64,000 bases of DNA, taken from contig JAAEZZ010000012.1 of assembly GCA_018222605.1 (NCBI GenBank), positions 83,826 to 147,825 on the forward strand, read 5' to 3'. The notes beneath the pieces were generated by a model. The model saw only the letters and a program-made list of their open reading frames with translations, had not been told where the DNA came from and did no database searches. The stretch is from Alphaproteobacteria bacterium. Its GTDB lineage: Bacteria > Pseudomonadota > Alphaproteobacteria > Caulobacterales > Hyphomonadaceae. A program made the position numbers and the translations under genes. Positions 15,017 through 24,501 of the stretch are shown here, piece after piece. The stretch's first letter is position 1; every line of letters begins with the position of its first letter.

Positions 15017-16999
15017 TCAATAATTTGTCAGAGCGGGACCCAAGGCCTGCTTTAGAGGTTCAAGGTGTGCCTCATATGGTTTCCACTGATCGAACCCAGA
15101 CTTGTTGACGGGCTGACGAACCTGCTCCGAACTTGGCGTATGAACAGGGCGTTCTGTCTCATGGAAATTCACGCAGGCCTCTTCGAAAGGTAGACCACAA
15201 TAATCCAGAATGCGACGAACCTGCCCCTCCAGATCGTCAAAAAGGTCTTCATTCTGAACCTTCAGGATCCGGCCTTCTGGCAGCACATTGTTCCAATGGT
15301 TCATGAGGTCGACATAGCCTTTGTAATAGCGGCCGACTTCTTCAAGGCCGTAAGTGAATTCCTGGCCTCTTGCGAACAATTGCTTGTAACCTGACCAGCA
15401 GCAATCCATGGGGTTGCGCCGCGCATCGATAATTTTCGCATTAGGCAGGATCAGGTGGATCAGACCGATATGACGGAAATTGTTTGGCATCTTGTCGGTG
15501 AAGAAGGGGGCCCCTTGCCGGTGTACACGAGTGGTTTCGATGTAGGATTCCCCTAGTTCCCTCAACTTGGTTTCATCCAATTGGTTCAAAATTTGGGGAT
15601 AAAGATTTGTGTTTGGCGCAGCGTTACCCCGTAAGGTTTGGGCCATGTAGACGATGTCTGGCAGTTCCTTGGTTCCGTCTACCATGCTGTGTGAGGCTAG
15701 AATTTGTTCAATCAGCGTAGAGCCTGCACGGGGGAGCCCCAGGATGAAAATTGGATCCGGGGCTTCGCATCCGGAGTTGCTGTGGCGTGTGAAGGTCTCT
15801 TTTGTGCAGAACTTCTTTTGTGCCAGAAACTCTGCGTCTGTGTGATCCGCTGAGTATCGCGATTGTCGCAAGATCATGGCATTGCCTTGTTGGTAGGCAT
15901 TAAAGGCTTCATCATAGGAAGCCTTGTTCTCCAGCGCTTTCGCAAGAGAGAATAGGACATTCACCTTGGACTCATAACTTATGTCCGGATTATCGAGAGC
16001 AGCCCGCATTCCAGCGATGTCCTGATCATCGAACTTATATGTCTTCAAATTTGCAAGGCCGAACCAAGCGAGGCCGTAAAGCGGATTTGCCTCAACGGCT
16101 TGTTTATAAGACTGAACGGCTTCTTGTGTTCGTCCGACAGTTTTCAGAGTGAGTGCACGATTGGAATATGTCTCAGCATCATCCGGTCGGCTTTCCAATA
16201 CTTTATCGAACAAGGCGATGGCTTGTTCAAATTTATTGGAGTGCATGCTCTCAAGAGCATATATGGACTGCAAGACAGGGTTTTCAGGGTCCTGATCATA
16301 GAGCTGCTTCGCCTGAGCGAAAGACTGGTCGTGTTTTTGGCGTTTGCGCAAGACCTGCACAAGATCGATACGTAATTGTCTGGTCTGCGGTGCGATAGAG
16401 ATTGCTTTTTCCAGAAAGGCTTCAGCATCGTCCAGAACATTCTGGGATGAGGCGATTTCTGCCAGAAGGCGCAGAGCTTCAGGATCATTGGGGTGTTGCC
16501 GCAAGTAGCCCCGGACAATCCGTTCAGCTTGTTGCATCTGGCCTTCGTGAATCTGCATCGTCACCGCAACCAGTTCTCTTGGCAGGCTGCGAAGACGATT
16601 GGCCTGTGCAGCGGCCTCGCGAGCGGTGTGTTGGTCTCCTAGCTCGTTGCTCACTTCGGCCAGTTTTTGCCAGCTGGCCACGAGGGCCGGATTGCAGACC
16701 GTCGCGGCTTCAAAGGCTTTTCTAGCGCGTGGGAGTTCTTGCTGCGCCAATCGAAGGAAGCCTTCTTCCTCGTAGGCGCGGCCAAAATCGGGCAGGACAT
16801 TTTTCAGGCGCTGCAAATGTGCTTCTGCGCGCGGGTAATCCTCAAGCTTACGGGCACACACAGTCGCCATATAAAGAGCATTCGTATTGGCAGGCTGTTG
16901 CTGAATGAGTTTTTCAGCATGGCCCAAGGCATCTCCAAAATTACCAGCCTTCATGGCGGCGATCAGGGCCTGGATGGGATCTGGCGCAAAATTCGACAT
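15017..16999 (-). CDS. TPR-repeat sulfotransferase family protein (copy B)
   Basis: The 660-residue paralogue of the protein at 5070-7061 has the same layout: about 370 residues of TPR-like helices, then the PAPS loop PIFILGLPRAGSTLIEQ near residue 415 and DARRNPMDCCWSGYKQLF. The C-terminal halves are nearly identical in motif order, while the N-terminal repeats differ more. ATG 16999 is preferred over the frame opening at 17098 because it aligns with copy A. Third-position GC looks lower than in copy A, so the two copies have different histories. It sits directly after tRNA-Val on the opposite strand. Acceptor substrate unknown. Confidence 0.85.
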   Translation of the reverse strand: MSNFAPDPIQALIAAMKAGNFGDALGHAEKLIQQQPANTNALYMATVCARKLEDYPRAEAHLQRLKNVLPDFGRAYEEEGFLRLAQQELPRARKAFEAATVCNPALVASWQKLAEVSNELGDQHTAREAAAQANRLRSLPRELVAVTMQIHEGQMQQAERIVRGYLRQHPNDPEALRLLAEIASSQNVLDDAEAFLEKAISIAPQTRQLRIDLVQVLRKRQKHDQSFAQAKQLYDQDPENPVLQSIYALESMHSNKFEQAIALFDKVLESRPDDAETYSNRALTLKTVGRTQEAVQSYKQAVEANPLYGLAWFGLANLKTYKFDDQDIAGMRAALDNPDISYESKVNVLFSLAKALENKASYDEAFNAYQQGNAMILRQSRYSADHTDAEFLAQKKFCTKETFTRHSNSGCEAPDPIFILGLPRAGSTLIEQILASHSMVDGTKELPDIVYMAQTLRGNAAPNTNLYPQILNQLDETKLRELGESYIETTRVHRQGAPFFTDKMPNNFRHIGLIHLILPNAKIIDARRNPMDCCWSGYKQLFARGQEFTYGLEEVGRYYKGYVDLMNHWNNVLPEGRILKVQNEDLFDDLEGQVRRILDYCGLPFEEACVNFHETERPVHTPSSEQVRQPVNKSGFDQWKPYEAHLEPLKQALGPALTNY

Positions 17000-17162
17000 G
17001 GAATAGGGTTCTTTCAGATCTGGTGAGTCCTCCGCCTGAGTTAAATAGCGGGGCCTTACTATAACAAGATATCTCAGCGCTTCCCCGCCGCGGTTCATAC
17101 TTGGAGCGCGAATTTATAGTCATATGCGTAACAGGGCATATCCACTAGGCATAGCCGATCGA

Positions 17163-17189
17163 GACTGAAGAACTACATGTTCTTCAGTC
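17163..17189. repeat. 11-bp perfect inverted repeat past purA
   Basis: GACTGAAGAAC and its complement flank TACAT. It lies between the purA stop and the start region of the TPR-sulfotransferase. Without a long T tract it is a weak terminator candidate for purA or an operator-like site. Confidence 0.5.
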
Positions 17190-17217
17190 TTTGACAGCCT
17201 CCGTCGATTCAGCAGTC

Positions 17218-18510
17218 TCACCCCTCGAAGGGGTCTTTCATGAGGATGACGTCTTCGCGCTCGGGAGAGGTGGAGACCAGGGCGCAGGGTTTGCCGACGA
17301 GTTCTTCCAGGCGGCGGACATATTTGACCGCTTCCGCTGGCAGGTCCGCCCAGGATCGCGCGCCTGCGGTAGAGCCTTTCCAGCCCTGCAGGGTTTCGTA
17401 GACAGGCTCGACAGCTGCCTGATCGGTGAGGCCGGCCGGGTAATAGTCGATCTCCTGACCGTTCAGCTTATAGGCGACGCAGACCTTGATCTCGTCAAAG
17501 CCGTCCAGCACGTCCAGCTTTGTCAGGGCGAGGCCGTTGACGCCGGACGTGGCACAGGCCTGACGCACCATGACGCTGTCAAACCAGCCGCAGCGGCGGG
17601 CACGGCCCGTGTTTACGCCAACCTCGCGTCCGACGGTGCCGAGGCGCTCGCCGATTTCATTGTCCTGTTCGGTGGGGAAGGGACCTGAGCCAACACGCGT
17701 CGTATAGGCCTTGGCGAGGCCCAGCACATAAGAGATTGCGCCTGGTCCGACACCCGCACCTGCAGAGGCATTGCCCGCCACCACATTGGAAGAGGTGACA
17801 AACGGATACGTGCCGTGGTCGACATCCAGCATGACGCCTTGCGCGCCTTCAAACAGGATGCGCTTTCCGGCGCGGACTTGCTCGTCCAGCAGCTTCCAGA
17901 CCGGCTTGGCATAGGCCAGTACCTGATCGGCAATCTTCAACAGTTCTGCTTTCAGCGCCTCGCCATCCGGCTCAGGCAGGCCAACCCCCGCGCGCAGCGG
18001 TTTGTGGTGGGCCAGCAGGCGCTCGATCTTAAGGTCCAGCGCCGCCGGATCAGCAAGGTCTGCAACGCGGATCGCGCGGCGGCCGACGCGGTCTTCATAG
18101 GCCGGGCCAATGCCGCGCTTGGTGGTGCCGATCTGTCCGGCGCCAAGGGCGCCTTCGCGGGCAGCATCAATATCTTTGTGCCAGGGCAAGATCAGCGAGG
18201 CATTGTCAGCGAGGACCAGTGTGTCCGGGCTGACTTCGACGCCTTGCGACTGAATGCCCTCGATTTCCTGCAGCATGTGCCAGGGGTCTACGACCACGCC
18301 ATTGCCGATGACAGACAGCTTGCCGCCCCGCACGAGGCCGGATGGCAGCAGGGCCAGCTTGAAGACCTTGCCGTCGATGACCAGCGTATGGCCGGCATTG
18401 TGGCCCCCTTGAAAGCGCACAACAACGTCAGCCCGGCTGGACAGCCAGTCAACGATCTTGCCCTTGCCCTCATCGCCCCATTGGGCCCCGACAACGACTA
18501 CTCCGGCCAT
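17218..18510 (-). CDS. purA: Adenylosuccinate synthetase
   Basis: The 430-residue protein begins [18 protein letters not shown], the GTP-binding P-loop with the catalytic Asp and Lys of PurA, followed by [10 protein letters not shown] (catalytic His). It also has [36 protein letters not shown] and VGSGPFPTE. The enzyme joins IMP and aspartate using GTP, the first committed step to AMP, in the cytosol. Length is normal. GGAGCAGGA precedes the ATG at 18510. It appears to be transcribed alone. Confidence 0.98.
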   Translation of the reverse strand: MAGVVVVGAQWGDEGKGKIVDWLSSRADVVVRFQGGHNAGHTLVIDGKVFKLALLPSGLVRGGKLSVIGNGVVVDPWHMLQEIEGIQSQGVEVSPDTLVLADNASLILPWHKDIDAAREGALGAGQIGTTKRGIGPAYEDRVGRRAIRVADLADPAALDLKIERLLAHHKPLRAGVGLPEPDGEALKAELLKIADQVLAYAKPVWKLLDEQVRAGKRILFEGAQGVMLDVDHGTYPFVTSSNVVAGNASAGAGVGPGAISYVLGLAKAYTTRVGSGPFPTEQDNEIGERLGTVGREVGVNTGRARRCGWFDSVMVRQACATSGVNGLALTKLDVLDGFDEIKVCVAYKLNGQEIDYYPAGLTDQAAVEPVYETLQGWKGSTAGARSWADLPAEAVKYVRRLEELVGKPCALVSTSPEREDVILMKDPFEG

Positions 18511-18604
18511 GATTCCTGCTCCTGCAAAGTCCGCGGCGACATGGGCAGGATTTGGCGGCTAAATGCAAGGGGGGGCGTGAAATCCCTTTGCCGCACCCCT
18601 GAGC

Positions 18605-20071
18605 TCAGACGAGGTCGTAATCCTCCAGCTTCACCTCTGCCACGATATCGGCATAGGCGCGCGTATGGCTGGCCCAGTTCTGGGTGATCTTGCCTGAGCC
18701 GGTCTTGTACCAGCTATTGCAGGCCGGATCGGCCCATACAGTCTTGCCCAGTTGCTTCTGCAGACCCTTGTTGAAGGCATCCTGTATCTCCTGGCGCGGG
18801 GACATGGCAGCCGCGCCCGTCTCGTCCAGTTTCTGCAGAGCCTGGATCGTATATTCCACCTGCCGCTCCAGCATGAAGGTGATGGAGTTATGGCCAAGAT
18901 TTGTGTTCGGGCCGTAGAGGATGAACAGGTTCGGATAGTCTGCGACTGTGATGCCGAGATAGGCTTCAGGTCCGTCCTGCCACTTGTCTGTAATAGACAC
19001 GCCGTCGCGCCCGATGACATCGACAGACCAGCGCCAGCCGGTCGTTTCAAAGCCTGTGGCGAAGGCGATCACATCATATTCGTGGACTGCGCCATCCTTT
19101 GTGCGGATGCCTTCAGGCACAATGGCATCGATGCCGTCCGTGATCAGGTCGACATGTGGTTTGGTCAGCGTGGTGAAATAGTCATCCGAGATCAGGATGC
19201 GACGGCAACCGACCGGATAATCCGGGGTCAGCTTCTTGCGCAGGTCTTCATCTTCCACCTGATTGTGCAAATGGTCGGTTGCCTGGCGGGTAAAGGCCGC
19301 GCGACCCTCAGGGGTCCATTCAAAGGCCTGCCAGAAGAAATAGTCTGAGTTTTCATAGATCAGGCGGCGATTGATCTCGGCAAACTCGATTGCCTTTTCG
19401 GGCTGGGTCATCATCATCGCCTTCTCTTCGGGTGAGATGAAACGGTCATTGCGCGGCACAACCCAGTTGGGAGAGCGCTGGAAGACACCAACATTGGCGC
19501 AAACTTTTGCGACTTCCGGGATGATCTGAATGGCGCTTGCGGCAGAGCCAATAATGGCAATGCGCTTGCCCTTCAGGTCGACAGAGTGATCCCATTCGGC
19601 GGAATGCATGATCGCGCCATTGAAACTGTCCTTGCCGGGAATATCAGGCCAGAAGGGTCTGTTCAGTTGGCCCAGCGCGCCGATGACGGCATCGGCTTCA
19701 TATGTGTCGCCAGTCGTGCTGGTGACGGTCCATTTGCGTGTGTCTTCATTCCAGACAGCTTTCTCGGCTCCCTCATTAAGATGGAGGTGGGGGCGCAGCT
19801 GGAAGCGATCCGTGATTTCTTCCGCATAGGCCTGAATTTCTGGTTGCTGTGGATAGATGCGGCTCCAGTTCATCGATTGCGCAAAGGAGAGCTGGTACAG
19901 CGCCACCGGCACATCACAGGCACAGCCCGGATAGGTGTTCTGGGCCCAGGTTCCGCCAACGCGGTCACCTTGCTCAAGAATGGTGTAGCTGTACCCGGCT
20001 TCCTGCAGCTTGATGGCTGCGGTCAGGCCGCCGAGGCCGGCGCCAATGATGACAATATGCTTCTCCGGCAT
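18605..20071 (-). CDS. Baeyer-Villiger-type flavin monooxygenase
   Basis: The 488-residue protein has an FAD Rossmann motif GAGLGGLTAAIKL (residues 10-22), then GGTWAQNTYPGCACDV, the second fingerprint seen in type I Baeyer-Villiger enzymes. FNGAIMHSAEWDHS follows, fitting FxGxxxHxxxW[PD]. The NADPH Rossmann GSAASAIQI comes next. Such enzymes use NADPH and oxygen to insert oxygen next to a ketone, giving esters or lactones, or oxidise heteroatoms. No degradation genes sit next to it, so the natural substrate is unknown. GGAGG is eight bases before the ATG at 20071. Length is slightly below the usual 520-550. Confidence 0.87.
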   Translation of the reverse strand: MPEKHIVIIGAGLGGLTAAIKLQEAGYSYTILEQGDRVGGTWAQNTYPGCACDVPVALYQLSFAQSMNWSRIYPQQPEIQAYAEEITDRFQLRPHLHLNEGAEKAVWNEDTRKWTVTSTTGDTYEADAVIGALGQLNRPFWPDIPGKDSFNGAIMHSAEWDHSVDLKGKRIAIIGSAASAIQIIPEVAKVCANVGVFQRSPNWVVPRNDRFISPEEKAMMMTQPEKAIEFAEINRRLIYENSDYFFWQAFEWTPEGRAAFTRQATDHLHNQVEDEDLRKKLTPDYPVGCRRILISDDYFTTLTKPHVDLITDGIDAIVPEGIRTKDGAVHEYDVIAFATGFETTGWRWSVDVIGRDGVSITDKWQDGPEAYLGITVADYPNLFILYGPNTNLGHNSITFMLERQVEYTIQALQKLDETGAAAMSPRQEIQDAFNKGLQKQLGKTVWADPACNSWYKTGSGKITQNWASHTRAYADIVAEVKLEDYDLV

Positions 20072-20149
20072 GCGTGTTTCCTCCGATTATATTTTCGGAG
20101 AAGACTGTCATGCCTGCTGCGTTTCACAAGGGGTGCCGCAAGGCGAGCC

Positions 20150-20728
20150 TTAATTGTCGAATTTGTAGGACAGACGCACGCCGATATTGTCGAGGCCCTG
20201 ATTGCGGCCATTGCCAAGAATCTGACCGTGGCTGAGATGTTCGTACATTACCTCTGCCCCCCAGGTTTCATTGAAGTCATAGTGCAGGCCAAATGTGGTG
20301 CGGAAAAGATCGCGAGAGCCAAGCAAAACGTGCTCTTCGGTAAAGGCATCGCCGCGCGGATCGCCTTGCGGGAAGGGACTCGCCAGTTCGCCATCATGCA
20401 CCACATAGCCGACACTCGGTTCAAACGCCCATTTTTCGGTGAAGGGGAAAGACCAGTGCAGGCCAACGCCGCCAAAACTGGTATCGCCTTGCGTGTTCAA
20501 ACTGGCCATTGCGTAGGGCTTCGGGCTCCAGATCACATCCAGAAAGTCAGGAGAGGTGAACAGCAATTCGCCGCTGATGTTCTGGCCGGGTTCCTTATTG
20601 GCATTGTCGCAGTCCAGCACGCAGACGTTTTCCTGCATCACGCCGAAACGGGCTTCGCTGAAAATGTCTGCAGAGGCAGTGCCAGCCAGCAGGGCTGCAC
20701 TCAGGGTCAGGGTGACGGCGCGAATCAT
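20150..20728 (-). CDS. PagL-like acyloxyacyl hydrolase / lipid A deacylase family
   Basis: The 192-residue protein has a signal peptide at 1-20 (cleavage near TASA-D) and alternating beta-strand pattern typical of a small outer-membrane barrel. It contains GGVGLHWSF and ends GVRLSYKF. The segment MYEHLSHGQILGNGRNQGLDN resembles the active-site His-Ser of PagL, with an unusual spacing to the following Asn. PagL removes the 3-O acyl chain of lipid A. The lptCAB genes in the same window give an LPS theme but are 17 kb away. AGGGGAAAG precedes the ATG. Other 8-stranded barrels cannot be excluded. Confidence 0.72.
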   Translation of the reverse strand: MIRAVTLTLSAALLAGTASADIFSEARFGVMQENVCVLDCDNANKEPGQNISGELLFTSPDFLDVIWSPKPYAMASLNTQGDTSFGGVGLHWSFPFTEKWAFEPSVGYVVHDGELASPFPQGDPRGDAFTEEHVLLGSRDLFRTTFGLHYDFNETWGAEVMYEHLSHGQILGNGRNQGLDNIGVRLSYKFDN

Positions 20729-20795
20729 AATCTTTCCCCTTTGTAAGATTTCCCTTCACAAGGGAGCGAAACATCGCGCCGTCAAGAAAGTTCCA

Positions 20796-21383
20796 TCAGG
20801 CTTTGCCGCGAACCCAGCGCTTTGTGGCTTCGGCAACACGCTCGCCAAACAGTTCAGCGGTCTTCAAATCAGCGGCATCGGGTCCGTCTTCTGCAGACAC
20901 GTCCGTCAGCGCTTGCGTGGCGAGACCTGTTGCATGGCCCGCGCGGTTCAGGGCACCTTCGAATTCATGGGTAGAGGCATTAAAGCCCGGCTTCATGCCG
21001 AAATTCACCCAGATCATGCCGTGTTGCCCGGCCAGAGTAGCAAATTGGGAGAGGGTGGAGGATTTGTCCCCTGCCAGAGCACCGGAATTCGTGAAGCCGG
21101 CAGCGATCTTGTCTTTCCAGGCATCCGCGAACCAGGATTTGGAGCTTGCGTCCATGAATTGCTTCATTGGAGCAGAGGCTGAGCCCATATAGGTCGGCGC
21201 GCCGAAGATTATGGCATCGGCAGCGGCCAGTTCATCCCACGGTCCTTCATCAGGAGAGGAGAGGTCTTCCGCCTTGTAGAGGGTAACATCTGCGCCTGTG
21301 TCCGCGGCGCCCTTAAGGACGTGTTCTGCAACCTTGGCCGTGTGGCCGTAGCCGGAATGATAAACAATTGCGATCTTTGTCAT
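20796..21383 (-). CDS. Flavodoxin-fold NAD(P)H-quinone oxidoreductase-like protein (WrbA group)
   Basis: The 195-residue protein starts with the FMN-phosphate loop YHSGYGHTAKVAEHV, then has DAIIFGAPTYMGSASAPMKQFMDASS, a typical FMN ring contact segment of the WrbA/flavodoxin-like group. It probably carries out two-electron reduction of quinones, protecting against redox cycling. ATG 21383 has AAAAGGGG upstream. It lies between serA and the PagL-like gene in the same direction, separated from serA by a strong inverted repeat, so it is likely separately transcribed. Confidence 0.85.
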   Translation of the reverse strand: MTKIAIVYHSGYGHTAKVAEHVLKGAADTGADVTLYKAEDLSSPDEGPWDELAAADAIIFGAPTYMGSASAPMKQFMDASSKSWFADAWKDKIAAGFTNSGALAGDKSSTLSQFATLAGQHGMIWVNFGMKPGFNASTHEFEGALNRAGHATGLATQALTDVSAEDGPDAADLKTAELFGERVAEATKRWVRGKA

Positions 21384-21417
21384 GGGAAACCCCTTTTCAT
21401 GTTTGCAGGGGTCAGAT

Positions 21418-21449
21418 GGGGCGGATTTATGTGCGAATAAATCCGCCCC
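21418..21449. terminator. 13-bp inverted repeat, probable terminator after serA
   Basis: GGGGCGGATTTAT and its complement flank a six-base loop. It is placed 47 bases past the serA stop and directly before the flavodoxin gene. There is no run of T longer than three, so termination strength is uncertain. Confidence 0.6.
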
Positions 21450-21495
21450 TTTGACATAGGATCTATGCGCCTTTCGAATGAAAGACGTTCGGGTT

Positions 21496-23091
21496 TTAGA
21501 AGGTCAGCACTTTTGCGTAGCGAACCTGGGGCAGGGCATCGAGTTTCTCAATGAAATCTGCTTCCGGCACCGCATCAATGCCGATCAGGGCGATCGCTTC
21601 GCCTCCAGCCTCGGTCCGGCCAAGGTGGAAGGTAGCGATGTTGATGCCGGCTTCGCCCAGCATCTGCCCTAGGGCGCCAATGAAGCCTGGTTTGTCGAGA
21701 TTGTTCACATAGAGCACGGTCGGCGCGAAATCGCCTTCCAACGCCATGCCTTTGACTTCGACAATGCGCGGCTGGCCGGCAATAATGGTACCAGCCAGCG
21801 TGCGCCAGCCGCCTTCCGGAGCGTTCTTGGTCGCCTTGGTTTTCACCTTGATGCGGATCAGGCTGTCATAGACAGGACTGTCCTCTGTCTTGGTCTCAGT
21901 TAGCTTGACGCCGCTATCGGCCAGGATGGCCGGAGCAGAGACCATGTTCACATCCCCGCGGGAGGCGCGCAGCAAGCCAGCCAGAAGGGCGGCCGTCAGC
22001 GGTTTGCGGTTCAGGTCGGCAACTTCGCCTTCATACTCGATGACCACTTCATCATAGCCGAAATCGGAGATCTGGCCGGCAAAGCTGCCCAGCTTTTCAG
22101 CCAGCGTTGCGAAGGGCTTGATGCGCGGCGCTTCCTCTGCCGTGATGGACGGCATGTTCAGCGCATTGGTGACGGCGCCGGACAGCAGATAATCCGCCAT
22201 CTGTTCAGCCACCTGAAGCGCAACATTTTCCTGTGCCTCGGTCGTTGCTGCGCCGAGGTGCGGCGTCGCGATGAAGTTCTTCGTGCCGAACAGGACGTTT
22301 TCCTTTGCCGGTTCCACGGCGAACACGTCGAAGGCAGCTGCCTTGATGTGTCCGCTCTCCAGCAAGTCCTTCACGGCATCCTCATCGACCAGGCCGCCGC
22401 GGGCGCAGTTGACCAGGATCAGGCCTTCTTTCGTCTTCTGAAGGTTTTCACGGCTCAGCACGTTTTTGGTCTGATCCGTCAGCGGAACATGTAGCGTGAT
22501 GATGTCGGCGCGCTTCAGCAGTTCGTCGAGTTCAACTTTCTCCACGCCAAGTTCCACGGCGCGTTCCTCTGTCAGGAACGGGTCATAGGCGGCGACCTTC
22601 ATTTTCAGGCCGATGGCACGCTCTGCGACACGGCTACCAATATTACCGCAACCGATCAGGCCGAGCGTCTTGTAGGAAACCTCGGTTCCCATATAGCCGG
22701 ATTTCGGCCATTTGCCTTCTTGCGTCTCGGCATTGGCGGCCGGGATCTGGCGGGCGGCAGCAAACATCAGCGCGATGGCGTGTTCTGCCGTAGTGATGGC
22801 GTTGCCGAAGGGTGTATTCATCACCACGACGCCTTTGGCGGTTGCCGCCTTGATGTCGATATTGTCGACACCGATACCGGCACGGCCGATGACTTTCAAA
22901 TTCGTCGCGGCGGCCATGACGTCCGCATTCGGCTTACAGGCAGAGCGGACGACGAGGCCGTCATATTCCGGAATCTCGGCAATGAGTTCTTCCGTGTTAA
23001 GACCGGTCTTGGTGACGGTTTCAATGCCGCGGGCGTGGAAGATTTCCACGGCGGCGGGGGAGAGTTTGTCTCCGATAAGGACTTTGGGCAT
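21496..23091 (-). CDS. serA: D-3-phosphoglycerate dehydrogenase
   Basis: The 531-residue long-form enzyme has VRSACKPNADVM and RAGIGVDNIDI in the substrate domain, and GCGNIGSRVAERA as NAD-binding loop (about residue 147). LVNCARGGLVDEDA and the catalytic HLGAATTEAQENVA complete the core. An intervening domain then leads to a C-terminal ACT domain (VLYVNNLDKPGFIGALGQML). It oxidises 3-phosphoglycerate, opening serine biosynthesis; ACT domains in long forms bind serine. GAGGAAAC lies before the ATG. It follows serC by about 110 bases in the same direction, and the two probably form one operon controlled by the serC leader. Confidence 0.97.
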   Translation of the reverse strand: MPKVLIGDKLSPAAVEIFHARGIETVTKTGLNTEELIAEIPEYDGLVVRSACKPNADVMAAATNLKVIGRAGIGVDNIDIKAATAKGVVVMNTPFGNAITTAEHAIALMFAAARQIPAANAETQEGKWPKSGYMGTEVSYKTLGLIGCGNIGSRVAERAIGLKMKVAAYDPFLTEERAVELGVEKVELDELLKRADIITLHVPLTDQTKNVLSRENLQKTKEGLILVNCARGGLVDEDAVKDLLESGHIKAAAFDVFAVEPAKENVLFGTKNFIATPHLGAATTEAQENVALQVAEQMADYLLSGAVTNALNMPSITAEEAPRIKPFATLAEKLGSFAGQISDFGYDEVVIEYEGEVADLNRKPLTAALLAGLLRASRGDVNMVSAPAILADSGVKLTETKTEDSPVYDSLIRIKVKTKATKNAPEGGWRTLAGTIIAGQPRIVEVKGMALEGDFAPTVLYVNNLDKPGFIGALGQMLGEAGINIATFHLGRTEAGGEAIALIGIDAVPEADFIEKLDALPQVRYAKVLTF

Positions 23092-23200
23092 TTGAGTTTC
23101 CTCGGGGTGTCATGCCGGACGCCGCAGGCGATCCGGGAACTTGTGCGTATTCTGGAAAAGGTCCCGGATCAGCCCGATGGGCTGTCCGGGATGACAGGCA

Positions 23201-24367
23201 TTAAAGCGCGGCCGCCTCTTCAGCGAAGGCCCAGTCAAGCCAGGGCGTCAACTTTGCGACATCGGACGGTTCCACCGTGCCGCCGCACCAGATGCGCAGT
23301 CCTGGAGGGGCCTTTGCGTATCCGGCTGCGTCAAAGCAGGCGTTTTCCTTTTCCAGGCGCTTCATCATCGCTTTCACGAAAGCGCGCTGTCCCGCCTCGT
23401 CGAGGCCCGCAACGCGCGGATCAACGATCTTGAACGTGACGCCAGTGTTCGAGCGAACATCCGCATCCGGACAGAGGAAGTCGACCCAGTCAGTCTTGGC
23501 GACCCAGTCCGTCAGAATGCCGAGGCTTTCGTCGGAACGGGCTTTCAGGGCTTTCCAGCCGCCAAGTTCCTCGCACCAGTCGAGGGCCTGCAAATAGTCT
23601 TCGACGCACAGCATGGAGGGCGTATTGATCGTGGAGCCTTCGAAAAGGTCCTCATTCAGCTTGCCGCCCTTGGTCATGCGGAACAGTTTCGGCAGGGCGC
23701 GATCCGGCGTGTAGGTTTCCAGGCGGTTCACGGCGTTCGGGCTGAGGATCAGCATGCCGTGAGCGGCTTCCCCGCCAAGGATCTTCTGCCAGGAATAGGT
23801 GACCACATCGAGTTTTTCCCACTCGATGTCCTGAGCGAAGGCTGCAGAGGTCGCATCGCAGATGACGACCCGGTCCGGGTTCGGTTTGATCCAGTCGGCA
23901 TTCCGGACGCGCACGCCGGATGTGGTGCCGTTCCAGGTGAAGATGATGTCGGCATCATCGCGGGCCTTTTCGAAAGGAGGCAGCTCGCCATACTCGCCGA
24001 CATAGGTATTGCAGTCTGCCAGTTTCAGCTGCTTCGTCGCGTCGGTGACCCAGTCCTGGCCAAAGCTTTCCCAGGCAAAGACATCCACCGGCTTCGCGCC
24101 GAGCATGGACCACATGCACATTTCCACCGCGCCTGTGTCAGAAGCTGGAACGATGGCGACACGATAGCCTTCCGGCAGACCCAGAATGGTCTTCGTGCGC
24201 TCGATCGCATCCTTCAGCTTCTTTTTCGCATCGCCGGAACGGTGCGAACGGCCAAGGGCTGCAGTGCTGAGTTTTTCGAGAGAGAATCCGGGACGCTTAG
24301 CGGTCGGTCCGGAAGAAAAATGCGGGCATGCTGGCAGCACATCCGGCTTGGGGACGGTATTCGTCAT
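23201..24367 (-). CDS. serC: Phosphoserine aminotransferase
   Basis: The 388-residue PLP enzyme belongs to the alphaproteobacterial SerC branch. HFSSGPTAKRPGFS opens the protein, SDTGAVEMCMWSM and TWNGTTSGVRV form the active site, and DATSAAFAQDIEW with the Schiff-base lysine in YSWQKILGGE follows. It converts 3-phosphohydroxypyruvate to phosphoserine with glutamate as donor. ATG 24367 is preferred over the frame start at 24457, since AGGAGT lies just upstream and the extra 30 residues fall in the structured leader. Confidence 0.96.
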   Translation of the reverse strand: MTNTVPKPDVLPACPHFSSGPTAKRPGFSLEKLSTAALGRSHRSGDAKKKLKDAIERTKTILGLPEGYRVAIVPASDTGAVEMCMWSMLGAKPVDVFAWESFGQDWVTDATKQLKLADCNTYVGEYGELPPFEKARDDADIIFTWNGTTSGVRVRNADWIKPNPDRVVICDATSAAFAQDIEWEKLDVVTYSWQKILGGEAAHGMLILSPNAVNRLETYTPDRALPKLFRMTKGGKLNEDLFEGSTINTPSMLCVEDYLQALDWCEELGGWKALKARSDESLGILTDWVAKTDWVDFLCPDADVRSNTGVTFKIVDPRVAGLDEAGQRAFVKAMMKRLEKENACFDAAGYAKAPPGLRIWCGGTVEPSDVAKLTPWLDWAFAEEAAAL

Positions 24368-24377
24368 CTGTTTTACT

Positions 24378-24450
24378 CCTATCCTCACAGATAGGCTGAG
24401 CGCCGTTGGGGGCGCCTGGCCCGCCGCGTCTGTCTCACAAATCCGCGGCG
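24378..24450 (-). promoter_or_regulatory. serC-type structured 5' leader RNA
   Basis: Three hairpins lie in the leader on the minus strand. A seven-pair CGCCGCG/CGCGGCG stem comes first (24444-24450 with 24422-24428). A short GCGCC/GGCGC stem is second (24411-24415 with 24400-24404). CCTATC/GATAGG (24390-24395 with 24378-24383) is third and ends at the serC ribosome-binding site. A serC RNA motif is known upstream of serC in alphaproteobacteria. My match to it is from general layout and position, not alignment. Confidence 0.6.
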
Positions 24451-24501
24451 CTTGCAAATGACATTATTGCATAAGTGCTGACCGAGTGGTTCATTTGATA
24501 G

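Noticed and set aside
19586..20746. 386-codon plus-strand frame
   Set aside because: Antisense to the monooxygenase and PagL-like genes, which carry signal peptide and fingerprints.
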